Part shown: piece by piece, positions 1 to 6,736 of the stretch
Layout of the letters: the number at the start of each line of letters is the position of its first letter
Position numbering within the stretch: position 1 is the first letter of the stretch
DNA from: an uncultured Kiloniellales bacterium
Lineage (GTDB): Bacteria; Pseudomonadota; Alphaproteobacteria; Kiloniellales; JAKSDN01
Length of the DNA stretch: 12,266 nucleotides
Reading direction: 5' to 3'
Assembly (NCBI GenBank): GCA_937974415.1
Contig: CALJXB010000420.1
Location: 1-12,266, forward strand
Notes under the pieces: model-generated
Told to the model about the DNA's origin: nothing
The model's input: only the letters and a program-made list of their open reading frames with translations
Databases searched by the model: none
Position numbers and translations under genes: made by a program

Positions 1-5
1 CGAAT

Positions 6-2312
6 ATGGCCGGCAAGCGCCCCGAGCGTCCCTTTCCCACCCGCGAGGAAGTCCTCGCATTCATTCGCGAGTCCAAAGGCCCGGTCGGCAAGCGGGAGAT
101 CGCCCGGGCCTTCCAAATCCACGGCTCCCAGCGCGTCGCCCTGAAGGAGCTGCTGAAAGACCTTCGCAGGACCGGCGACCTTCAGGCCCCTGCCAAGCGG
201 CGCTATCTGGCGGCCGGCGAGCTGCCGCCGGTGATGGTGCTGGAAATCACCGGGACCGACCCGGACGGCGAGGTCCTGGCCAAGCCCGCCGTCTGGCACC
301 ATGAGGAGGCGGCGGCGCCCAGGATCTATGTCTCGCCCGACCGCCGAAGGGGCGCGGCCGGCCCTGGCGACCGGGTGCTGGCCCGCCTGCGCCGGGTCGC
401 CGAGGGGGTCTACGAGGCCAGTACCATGCGGGTGCTGGCCGGGGTTCCCAAGCGGATTATCGGCGTCTACGAACGCGATGGGCGCGGCGGGCGCGTGCAT
501 CCGACCGATCGCCGGGCCAGGGCCGACTTGTCGCTCGACCCCGAGGACGCGGCGGGGGCGCGGCCCGGCGAGCTGGTCCTGGTCGAGCCGAAAGCCTCCC
601 ATCGCCGGCTCGCGGTCCGGGCGGCCCGGGTGGTTGAGCGCCTCGGGCGGATCGACGGGACCCGCGCCCTCAGCCTGATCTCGATCCACGAACACGACCT
701 GCCTACGGTGTTTGCGCCGGCGGCGCTCTCCGAGGCCGCCGCAGCCGGGCCGGCCCCGGCGGAGGGCCGCGAAGACCTCCGCGAAATTCCCTTGGTCACC
801 ATCGACGGCGAGGACGCCCGGGACTTCGACGATGCGGTCTGGGCCGAGCCCGACGGCGATCCGGACAACCCCGGCGGCTGGCACCTGCTGGTCGCGATCG
901 CCGACGTGGCCCATTACGTCCGGCCCGACTCCCCCCTCGACGAAGCGGCCTACGAGCGCGGCAATTCGGCCTACTTCCCAGACCGGGTGGTGCCCATGCT
1001 GCCGGAGGCGCTGAGCAACGGCTGGTGTTCGCTCAAGCCGGCGGAGGAACGCTCCTGCCTGGCGGTGCACCTCTGGATCGACAGCGAGGGACGGGCGCTC
1101 AGGCACCGCTTTCTGCGGGGCGTCATGCGCTCGGCGGCGCGGCTCACCTACGGCCAGACCCAAGCCGCCTTCGACGGGCGCCCCGACGAGGCGACGGAGC
1201 CCCTGCTCGACGGTACGATCCGCCCGCTCTACGGCGCTTACCAGGCCCTCGCCCGGGCGCGCACGGCACGGGGCACCCTCGATCTCGACCTGCCGGAGCG
1301 CCAGGTCGTCCTCGCCCCGGACGGCAAGGTCGCCGCCATTCGGCCGCGCGAGCGCTACGACAGCCACCGCCTGATCGAGGAGTTCATGATCGCCGCCAAC
1401 GTCGCTGCGGCGATCACCCTGGAGGAGGTAGTCCAGCCCTGCATGTACCGCGTCCACGATACGCCGGACCCGCAGAAGCTGGAGGCCCTGCGCCAGGTGC
1501 TCGACGGCCTCGGCCTGCGGCTCGCCCGCGGCCAGGTGATCAAGCCCGGCCTGTTCCGGCGGATCCTCGACCAGGTGCGCGGCCGGCCCCATGCTGCGAT
1601 GGTGCACGAGCTGGTCCTGCGCAGCCAGAGCCAAGCCGCCTACACGCCTGAAAACATAGGCCACTTCGGCTTGGCGTTGCCGCGCTACGCCCACTTCACC
1701 TCGCCCATCCGGCGCTACGCGGACCTCCTGGTCCACCGCGCCCTGATCGCCGGCTTGGGCCTCGGAGCCGGCGGTCTGACGGCCGGGGCCGAGGCCACCT
1801 TCGCCGAGCAAGGGCGCCAAATCTCCACGACTGAACGGCGCGCCCAGGCCGCCGAGCGCGAGGCCGTGGACCGCTTCACGGCCGCCTTCCTGAAGGAGCG
1901 GATCGGCGAAATCTTCAGCGGTCGCATCAACGGGGTGACCCGCTTCGGCTTGTTCGTCACCCTCGACGACAGCGGCGCCGACGGCCTGATCCCGATCAGC
2001 ACACTGCCGGACGACTACTACGACCATCTCGCCGCCGAGCACAGCCTGGTGGGCCGGCGCTGGGGCCGCCGCTACAGTCTCGGCGAACGGGTGACGACCC
2101 AGCTTACCGAGGCCGACCCGATCACCGGCGGGATGGTGCTCCAATTGGTCGAGGACGAGGCGGAGGCGGACCGAGAGCCCACCGAGCGGACCGAAGGGGG
2201 CCAGTCCACGGGCTGGACCCCGCTGACGGGCGACCGGGCGCCAGTGCGGCGCGGGAAGAAAGCGGGCGCCAAGCGGCACGGCAAGAAGGCGGGCGCCAAA
2301 CGGCAACGATAG
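6..2312 (+). CDS. rnr: Ribonuclease R (RNase II/RNB family 3'-5' exoribonuclease)
   Basis: This cytoplasmic, processive 3'-5' exoribonuclease degrades structured RNA and takes part in RNA quality control. The 768-residue product has the full RNase R order: an N-terminal winged-helix segment (about 10-65), cold-shock/OB domains (about 75-240), the RNB catalytic domain (about 260-610) and a C-terminal S1 domain (about 635-715). The metal-binding aspartates are present with family spacing: D267, D273, D275 and D276 in the IDGEDARDFDDAV motif. The RNB family signature lies at about 553-577 (HFGLALPRYAHFTSPIRRYA and following). The protein ends in a lysine/arginine-rich tail with a duplicated GKKAGAKR unit, as basic tails are common in RNase R. 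The ATG at 6 begins the N-terminal domain at the expected place; only five bases precede it, so promoter and ribosome site lie outside the window. In many Alphaproteobacteria topA lies upstream, which cannot be seen here. Confidence 0.97.
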   Translation: MAGKRPERPFPTREEVLAFIRESKGPVGKREIARAFQIHGSQRVALKELLKDLRRTGDLQAPAKRRYLAAGELPPVMVLEITGTDPDGEVLAKPAVWHHEEAAAPRIYVSPDRRRGAAGPGDRVLARLRRVAEGVYEASTMRVLAGVPKRIIGVYERDGRGGRVHPTDRRARADLSLDPEDAAGARPGELVLVEPKASHRRLAVRAARVVERLGRIDGTRALSLISIHEHDLPTVFAPAALSEAAAAGPAPAEGREDLREIPLVTIDGEDARDFDDAVWAEPDGDPDNPGGWHLLVAIADVAHYVRPDSPLDEAAYERGNSAYFPDRVVPMLPEALSNGWCSLKPAEERSCLAVHLWIDSEGRALRHRFLRGVMRSAARLTYGQTQAAFDGRPDEATEPLLDGTIRPLYGAYQALARARTARGTLDLDLPERQVVLAPDGKVAAIRPRERYDSHRLIEEFMIAANVAAAITLEEVVQPCMYRVHDTPDPQKLEALRQVLDGLGLRLARGQVIKPGLFRRILDQVRGRPHAAMVHELVLRSQSQAAYTPENIGHFGLALPRYAHFTSPIRRYADLLVHRALIAGLGLGAGGLTAGAEATFAEQGRQISTTERRAQAAEREAVDRFTAAFLKERIGEIFSGRINGVTRFGLFVTLDDSGADGLIPISTLPDDYYDHLAAEHSLVGRRWGRRYSLGERVTTQLTEADPITGGMVLQLVEDEAEADREPTERTEGGQSTGWTPLTGDRAPVRRGKKAGAKRHGKKAGAKRQR
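2253..2306 (+). repeat. Two 27-bp tandem repeats encoding the basic tail of RNase R
   Basis: Two adjacent 27-bp units (2253-2279 and 2280-2306) each encode GKKAGAKR plus one residue (H, then Q). They differ at only a few positions and lie just before the rnr stop codon. They look like a recent in-frame duplication that lengthened the lysine/arginine-rich RNA-binding tail. Confidence 0.85.
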
Positions 2313-2316
2313 CCGC

Positions 2317-2333
2317 TTAACACAAATGGTTAA
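2317..2333. repeat. Inverted repeat TTAAC-N7-GTTAA, possible operator
   Basis: TTAAC (2317-2321) and GTTAA (2329-2333) form a perfect inverted repeat with a 7-bp spacer. The right arm overlaps the proposed -35 element at 2330-2335, which is a position where a repressor or activator could act. No regulator can be named. Short AT-rich palindromes also arise by chance in a segment of this composition. Confidence 0.35.
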
Positions 2334-2359
2334 CCGATCCCGTAAAGCCTTGGTATAAT
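2330..2359 (+). promoter_or_regulatory. Sigma70-type promoter upstream of the S41 peptidase gene
   Basis: A perfect TATAAT (2354-2359) is preceded by TTAACC (2330-2335, four of six matches to TTGACA) with an 18-bp spacer. It sits just after the rnr stop codon in an AT-rich gap and points toward the S41 peptidase gene. Transcription would start near 2366, giving a leader of about 185 bases to the GTG at 2551. Confidence 0.65.
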
Positions 2360-2550
2360 GCCTTGAATTAACGAGATGTTGATTACGGACGCATTTACTG
2401 CTGAACTAGTACTATTGGGGCGGCAGTTGCAATATTTGTCAGTCGAAATAAGACGCTGTCCCCGGAGAGGGTTCAGGCATTCAAAGTGGGAGCGTTAGGT
2501 CTTTGATATTAAATGAGAAAATAAGCGAAACACGCGAAACTACGAGGCGT

Positions 2551-4170
2551 GTGAGACCGTTGGTGCGGGCCGCATGGTTAACACGCGTGGGTCTGGCTCT
2601 GCTCCTGACGGCCTGTGCCGCGGAGCAAGTCGAGGACCCCCAGGGCTACGATCGGGCACGCGCAAGCCGCCTCTTCTCCAACGGTTACCAGCACATCTCC
2701 GAGATCTACATCGAAGAGATGGCGATGGCGGATCTCGCCCAGGCCGGCATGGGCGGTCTCACCGAGCTCGATTCCGAGCTCTCGCTCGAGGCCGACGGCG
2801 AGGCCATAACCCTCAGCTATCGCGATCATCTGGTCAGCCGCCTGCCGGTGCCGGAGCGGGAGAACGCCAACGACTGGGGGGCGCTTACCGCGCGCGCGGT
2901 GGAGAGCAGCCGCAGCGTCTCGCCGGCCATGGCCGATGTCGAGGCCGAGCGGCTCTACGAGGTCGTGTTCGACGGCATCGTCACCCGTCTCGACCGCTTC
3001 TCGCGCTACGCCGGACGCGAGACGGCGCGGGAGAACCGGGCCAGCCGGGACGGCTTCGGCGGTATCGGGGTCCGCATCCGGGTCATCGACGAGGGCGTCA
3101 AGATCCTCTCCATCATGGAAAAGACGCCGGCGGAAGTATCGGGACTCATGGTCGAGGACCTGATCACCGATATCGATGGCGTCAGCGCGGTCGGGCTCTC
3201 TCAGCGCGAGGTGGTGCGCCGCCTGCGCGGCCCCATCCGCACCAAGGTCAAGCTGCTGGTCGAGCGGCAGATGGAGGCGGACAGGGTGCCGATCTTCGTC
3301 ACCCGCGCCTTGGTGGTGCCGCAGACCGTCGAATACCACATCGACGATAACATCGGATACGTGCGGGTCACCAATTTCAACCAGGGCACGGCGAGGAGCC
3401 TGCGCGAGAAGCTCGAATTGGCGCGGCGCGAACTTGGCGACCAACTCTTGGGGTATGTCCTCGACCTGCGCGGCAACCCGGGCGGGCTTCTCGACCAGGG
3501 CGTCGAGGTCGCCGACCTCTTCGTGCGCGAGGGCCATATCCTCACGACCCAAGGCCGGCATCCCGATAGCCACCAGGTGTTCGACGCGGCCTCCGACGAT
3601 CTGGCCAACGGACTCCCGGTGGTCGTGCTGCTCGACGGCGGCTCGGCCTCGGCCTCGGAAATCGTCGCCGCGGCGCTGCAGGACGCCGAGCGTGCGGTGC
3701 TGGTCGGCAGCAACACCTTCGGCAAGGGCACGGTCCAAACGGTCCTGCGCTTGCCCAACGAAGGCGAGCTGACCCTGACCTGGGCGAACTTTCACGCCCC
3801 CTCGGGCTACGGCCTCAATGCGCTCGGCGTGATGCCCAATCTGTGCACCAGCGGCGACGTTACCAGCGCCTCGGACGTGCTGGCGCGGCTGCGTCGCGGC
3901 GAGTTCCCCTTGGAGCACTACGCCAGCGACGTCGTGTCCAACAGCGACGACCCGGCGCAGCTCGCGGTGCTGCGCGCACGCTGCCCGAAACGCGACGGCG
4001 AGCCCGAAATCGACATCGAAGTGGCGCACGCCCTGTTGCGGGATGTGAGCCTTTACGACCGCGCCCTCGGGACGGCGCTCGGAACCGCCGCCGTCCAGCA
4101 GGAGGCGCAGTCGCAGGATGACGAGGCCGCGTGCCGAAGCGACCCCTTGATGCAGCCGGGCTCCTGCTGA
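2551..4170 (+). CDS. S41 family C-terminal processing peptidase, predicted lipoprotein
   Basis: This is a periplasmic serine peptidase of the CtpA/Prc (tail-specific protease) family, which cleaves near the C-termini of envelope proteins. It has a signal sequence with a lipobox (LLTAC, lipidated C22), an N-terminal helical region (about 25-160), a PDZ domain (about 171-240, starting GIGVRI) and the S41 fold (about 260-430). The GSASASE motif supplies S367 and the FGKG motif supplies K392; their 25-residue spacing matches E. coli Prc S452/K477. Residue 23 after the cysteine is Ala, so outer-membrane sorting is likely by the usual Lol rule. Start: GTG 2551 gives a compact signal peptide. An in-frame TTG at 2503, with GGGAG ten bases upstream, would add 16 residues, but those codons are AT-rich and unlike the gene body. 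The 3' end overlaps the Nudix gene by 40 bases, implying co-expression. The substrate is unknown. Confidence 0.9.
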   Translation: MRPLVRAAWLTRVGLALLLTACAAEQVEDPQGYDRARASRLFSNGYQHISEIYIEEMAMADLAQAGMGGLTELDSELSLEADGEAITLSYRDHLVSRLPVPERENANDWGALTARAVESSRSVSPAMADVEAERLYEVVFDGIVTRLDRFSRYAGRETARENRASRDGFGGIGVRIRVIDEGVKILSIMEKTPAEVSGLMVEDLITDIDGVSAVGLSQREVVRRLRGPIRTKVKLLVERQMEADRVPIFVTRALVVPQTVEYHIDDNIGYVRVTNFNQGTARSLREKLELARRELGDQLLGYVLDLRGNPGGLLDQGVEVADLFVREGHILTTQGRHPDSHQVFDAASDDLANGLPVVVLLDGGSASASEIVAAALQDAERAVLVGSNTFGKGTVQTVLRLPNEGELTLTWANFHAPSGYGLNALGVMPNLCTSGDVTSASDVLARLRRGEFPLEHYASDVVSNSDDPAQLAVLRARCPKRDGEPEIDIEVAHALLRDVSLYDRALGTALGTAAVQQEAQSQDDEAACRSDPLMQPGSC

Positions 4171-4895
4171 TCCGTGACAACCGCGGATTGGAGATACTGC
4201 TCGGCCGGCGGCGGCGCCAAGCCCGCGCCTTCCCCGGCGAGTATGTCTTTCCCGGCGGCCTGGTCGAGGCCGCCGACCGGCGCCCCTCCGGCTTCCCCGA
4301 GGCCCTGGCCGCGCCGTGCCCGGGGCTCGACGGCAAGACCCGCCGCTACCTTCCGGTCTTCGCCAGAGCCGCGCTGCGCGAGTGCTACGAGGAGACCGGA
4401 CTGCTCCTGGTGAGCGGGAGCCTGCCGGCCCCCCCAACGACCCCAGCGGCGCCAGGAGGCAGCCGCGACCCGGTGTGGCAGGCCTTCGCCGATGCGGCCC
4501 TGGCGCCCGGCTTCGCCGCCCTTCTGCCGGTCGCCCGGGCGATCACGCCGCTGGGCTACCCCCGTCGCTTCCATTCGCGCTTCTTCATGGCCGTGCTGGG
4601 CGCCACCGCCCAGGTCAGGCCGGCCGATCCCGAACGTCCCCTGGCCGGCGACGGCGAGCTCGAGGACCTTGCCTGGGTGCCCGTCGCGGATACGCGGGAC
4701 CTGCCGCTGGCCGACGCCAACGCCGTCGTGCTGGACGAGGTCCGGAACACGCTTCTGCGCCGCCACAGGCCCGGCGAGCCCTGGCCCGGGGCCCTGGCCG
4801 GAGCGCCGGCGCCCTGCTTCACCTGGCGCGGCCCCCGTGAGCATCAGTACAGAACAGTCGTTCCCGTGCGAGGAGGCCGAGGGGGAGACGCTTGA
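4131..4895 (+). CDS. Nudix hydrolase, NUDT19-like with a split Nudix box
   Basis: This 254-residue protein belongs to the Nudix superfamily, which hydrolyses nucleoside diphosphates linked to other groups. The start of the Nudix box is clear at PGGLVEAAD (41-49) and the end at REcyEEtG (R83, E84, E87, E88, G90). About 30 extra residues separate the halves compared with the canonical GX5EX7REUXEEXGU. A comparable insertion characterises the NUDT19 branch, whose mammalian members cleave CoA and acyl-CoA, so a CoA-type substrate is possible but is inference. The remainder (about 95-254) contains a further Gly/Pro-rich segment and a C-terminal half typical of this branch. GTG 4131 is the first start after an in-frame stop at 4119-4121, with GAGG at 4123-4126. 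The first 40 bases overlap the upstream peptidase gene, so translation is probably coupled. The stop codon lies inside the rpmG promoter. Confidence 0.85.
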   Translation: MPKRPLDAAGLLLIRDNRGLEILLGRRRRQARAFPGEYVFPGGLVEAADRRPSGFPEALAAPCPGLDGKTRRYLPVFARAALRECYEETGLLLVSGSLPAPPTTPAAPGGSRDPVWQAFADAALAPGFAALLPVARAITPLGYPRRFHSRFFMAVLGATAQVRPADPERPLAGDGELEDLAWVPVADTRDLPLADANAVVLDEVRNTLLRRHRPGEPWPGALAGAPAPCFTWRGPREHQYRTVVPVRGGRGGDA

Positions 4896-4919
4896 CTTGG
4901 GCGCGCGCGCGACTATGTT
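4892..4919 (+). promoter_or_regulatory. Sigma70-type promoter of rpmG, overlapping the Nudix stop codon
   Basis: TTGACT (4892-4897, five of six) and TATGTT (4914-4919, four of six) are separated by 16 bp. The Nudix stop codon TGA (4893-4895) is part of the -35 hexamer. Most of the spacer is a perfect alternating GC run (4901-4910). The predicted start near 4926 leaves a leader of about 77 bases before rpmG. Confidence 0.6.
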
Positions 4920-4928
4920 CCTGACGCG

Positions 4929-4991
4929 GCAGCCGCGGGCTGCGACCCCTGCAGGAGACCGCGGGCCCCGGATGGCGGGGCCCGGATGGCG
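4929..4991 (+). other. Structured rpmG leader: hairpin plus imperfect direct repeat
   Basis: GCAGCC (4929-4934) and GGCTGC (4938-4943) form a six-pair stem with a three-base loop at the very 5' end of the predicted rpmG transcript. Downstream, GGATGGCG occurs at 4970-4977 and again at 4984-4991 inside a 14-bp-period duplication rich in G and C. Each copy contains an ATG in a frame different from rpmG. Whether the structure regulates L33 is unknown. Confidence 0.4.
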
Positions 4992-5002
4992 AGGACAGTG
5001 CG

Positions 5003-5170
5003 ATGGCGAAACCGACGACGCAATTGATCAAGCTGGTGAGCAGCGAGGGCACCGGCTATTACTACGTGACCAAGAAGAACGCGCGGACCATGACCGAGAA
5101 GCTGGCCCTCAAGAAATACGACCCGGTGGCCCGCAAGCACGTGCTGTTCAAGGAAGCCAAGATCAAGTAG
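5003..5170 (+). CDS. rpmG: 50S ribosomal protein L33 (zinc-independent, C-minus type)
   Basis: This encodes a 55-residue basic protein of the large ribosomal subunit. It starts [20 protein letters not shown], continues with the conserved [20 protein letters not shown], and ends [11 protein letters not shown], which is the usual L33 sequence and length. There are no cysteines, so it is the form lacking the zinc-binding CxxC pairs, as is normal in Alphaproteobacteria. ATG 5003 has GAGGA (4991-4995) seven bases upstream. It has its own promoter over the end of the Nudix gene and a strong hairpin 31 bases after its stop codon, so it can be made as a single-gene transcript, although read-through from the S41/Nudix unit is also possible. 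Confidence 0.97.
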   Translation: MAKPTTQLIKLVSSEGTGYYYVTKKNARTMTEKLALKKYDPVARKHVLFKEAKIK

Positions 5171-5201
5171 CCCGCAGCGACCGCGACAGGCGCACGTCAT
5201 T

Positions 5202-5247
5202 ACGGCCGCCCTGAAAGGCGGCCGTTTCACTATTGGCCGAATTTTTT
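5202..5247 (+). terminator. Intrinsic terminator region after rpmG with two competing hairpins
   Basis: ACGGCCGCC (5202-5210) pairs perfectly with GGCGGCCGT (5217-5225) around the loop CTGAAA. The sequence that follows (TTCACTATT) is only moderately T-rich. A second, weaker stem uses part of the same arm: CGGCC (5219-5223) with GGCCG (5235-5239), followed by AA and a run of six T (5242-5247). The first stem should dominate. On the minus strand no T run follows the stem, so it is a poor terminator for pleD. Confidence 0.75.
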
Positions 5248-5260
5248 GGGTGTGGCCGGG

Positions 5261-6715
5261 CTATCCGCCCCCGGCGGCGGCGTGCGGCAGCTCGGCCCCG
5301 TCGGCCCCGTCGGCCCCGTCGGCGCTCTCACCCGACTCGTCCGCCTTTTCCGACACCACGACACGGTTCCGGCCGGCATGCTTGGCCCGGTAGAGCGCCG
5401 CATCGGCCTGGGCCAGAAGCCCCCCGGCCTCCATCTGCGGATCGCTGGTCGAGGCGACGCCGATCGATGTGGTGACTCTGAGCGGCTCGGCCTGGCCCGG
5501 AATGGCGAAGCCCTCGGTGCCGATGCGCTTGCACAGGCGCTCGGCCACCGCCTGGGCGGCCGATAGGGGCGTGGACGGCATGACCACCACGAACTCCTCG
5601 CCGCCGTAGCGCGCCACCATGTCGAAATCGCGCAGATTGTCGCCGACCCGCCCGGCCATTTCCTTCAGCACCTCGTCACCCGCGGCATGGCCGTAGGTGT
5701 CGTTGATCTGCTTGAAGTGATCCAAGTCGCACATCAGCACGGACACCGGCTTGGCGCTCTCGGGAATCTCCGTGATCTTGCGGTCCAGGTGGGCCTTCAT
5801 GTAGCGCCGGTTGTAGACCCCGGTAAGGGGGTCCGTATAGGCCATGGACACGCTGCTTTCCAGCAGCCCGCGCAGCTTGTCGTGGTAGCGGCGGCGGCGG
5901 ATCTGGGTTCGCGCCCGGGCCAGCAGCTCGTTGCGATCGATCGGCTTGATGAGATAGTCGGTGACGCCGAGATCGAGGCCTTTCGCCAGTTCCGCCAGAT
6001 CGGTTTCGTCGAGCACCAGCAGAATGGGCACGTGGCGGGTCTCGTCCTGGGAGCGGAACTGGGAGCAAAGCCGGAGGCCGTCCTCGCCGCCGATATCGAG
6101 GCCCGCCATAATCAGGTCATAACGGTTGCCGGCGCCAAGGGTCAGCCCTTCGGCGCCGCTGGTGACCCGGTCGACCGAGCATCCGGCCGCCTCCAGGTGC
6201 TCGGCAATCTTCTTGCCAAGGAAGTCGCTGCCCTCGACGACCAGGATGCAGGCGCTGGAAAACAGCGCCTCCTCGCCCATCTCCTGCTCGAAGAGATCCT
6301 CCGCGCCGGTGGTCGCCTGGCGGTCCCGCAGCTCGTCCATCATCATCTTGAGGCGCGCCAGCGAGCGCACCCGCGCGAACAGGGCCACGTCATTGACCGG
6401 CTTGCTGAGGAAATCGTCGGCCCCAGCCTTGAGGCCCCTGACCCGGTCGTTGACGTCGCTCAGCGCCGTGACCATGACCACCGGGATGTGGCGGGTCTTG
6501 GGATTGGATTTCAGCCGCTCGCAGGCTTCGAATCCGTCCATCCCCGGCATCATGACGTCGAGCAGGATGATGTCCGGCGTCTCGGCCTCTGCGACTTCCA
6601 GCGCCGAGGCGCCGTCGCTGGCGGTCAGCACGTCGAAATACTCGGCCGTAAGCTTGGCCTCGAGAAGCTTCACGTTCGGCAGAATATCGTCGACCACGAG
6701 AATGCGGGCGGTCAT
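5261..6715 (-). CDS. pleD: PleD-type response regulator, diguanylate cyclase (REC-REC-GGDEF)
   Basis: This 484-residue protein makes cyclic di-GMP from two GTP. In Caulobacter, PleD controls the motile-to-sessile transition and flagellum ejection at the stalked pole. REC1 (about 1-120) has D9/D10, phosphoacceptor D53 in LLDVMMPG, and a Lys in the SKP motif. REC2 (about 155-275) is degenerate: EG replaces the acidic pair, and the acceptor position is G205 by eye alignment (D207 is nearby), so it is probably a dimerisation adaptor as in Caulobacter PleD. The GGDEF domain (about 300-455) has GGEEF at 371-375, indicating an active cyclase. An RxxD product-inhibition site (R362, D365) lies at the same distance from GGEEF as in PleD. 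The C-terminal tail is low complexity, with a DGA repeat. ATG 6715 lies 21 bases after the divK stop codon with GAGAG upstream, so divK-pleD is an operon, as in Caulobacter. The PleC and DivJ kinases are not in the window. Confidence 0.96.
   Translation of the reverse strand: MTARILVVDDILPNVKLLEAKLTAEYFDVLTASDGASALEVAEAETPDIILLDVMMPGMDGFEACERLKSNPKTRHIPVVMVTALSDVNDRVRGLKAGADDFLSKPVNDVALFARVRSLARLKMMMDELRDRQATTGAEDLFEQEMGEEALFSSACILVVEGSDFLGKKIAEHLEAAGCSVDRVTSGAEGLTLGAGNRYDLIMAGLDIGGEDGLRLCSQFRSQDETRHVPILLVLDETDLAELAKGLDLGVTDYLIKPIDRNELLARARTQIRRRRYHDKLRGLLESSVSMAYTDPLTGVYNRRYMKAHLDRKITEIPESAKPVSVLMCDLDHFKQINDTYGHAAGDEVLKEMAGRVGDNLRDFDMVARYGGEEFVVVMPSTPLSAAQAVAERLCKRIGTEGFAIPGQAEPLRVTTSIGVASTSDPQMEAGGLLAQADAALYRAKHAGRNRVVVSEKADESGESADGADGADGAELPHAAAGGG
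5292..5323 (-). repeat. 9-bp tandem repeat encoding Asp-Gly-Ala in the PleD tail
   Basis: TCGGCCCCG is repeated three times perfectly (5292-5318), followed by a partial unit (5319-5323). On the coding strand it gives (Asp-Gly-Ala)x3 in the disordered PleD tail. Copy number changes would stay in frame. Confidence 0.85.
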
Positions 6716-6736
6716 CGACGGGCTCTCGAGTCAGGT

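Noticed and set aside
2503..2550. TTG 2503 as the start of the S41 peptidase
   Set aside because: Possible, but the 16 added codons are AT-rich like the gap, and GTG 2551 gives a normal lipoprotein signal length. Kept only as an alternative.
2578..4437. 619-codon minus-strand open frame across the S41 and Nudix genes
   Set aside because: It lies antisense to two genes with clear catalytic motifs and shows no recognisable domain. Long antisense frames are expected in GC-rich coding DNA.
4053..4844. 263-codon minus-strand open frame opposite the Nudix gene
   Set aside because: Gly/Arg-rich shadow with no domain. The Nudix motif is on the plus strand.
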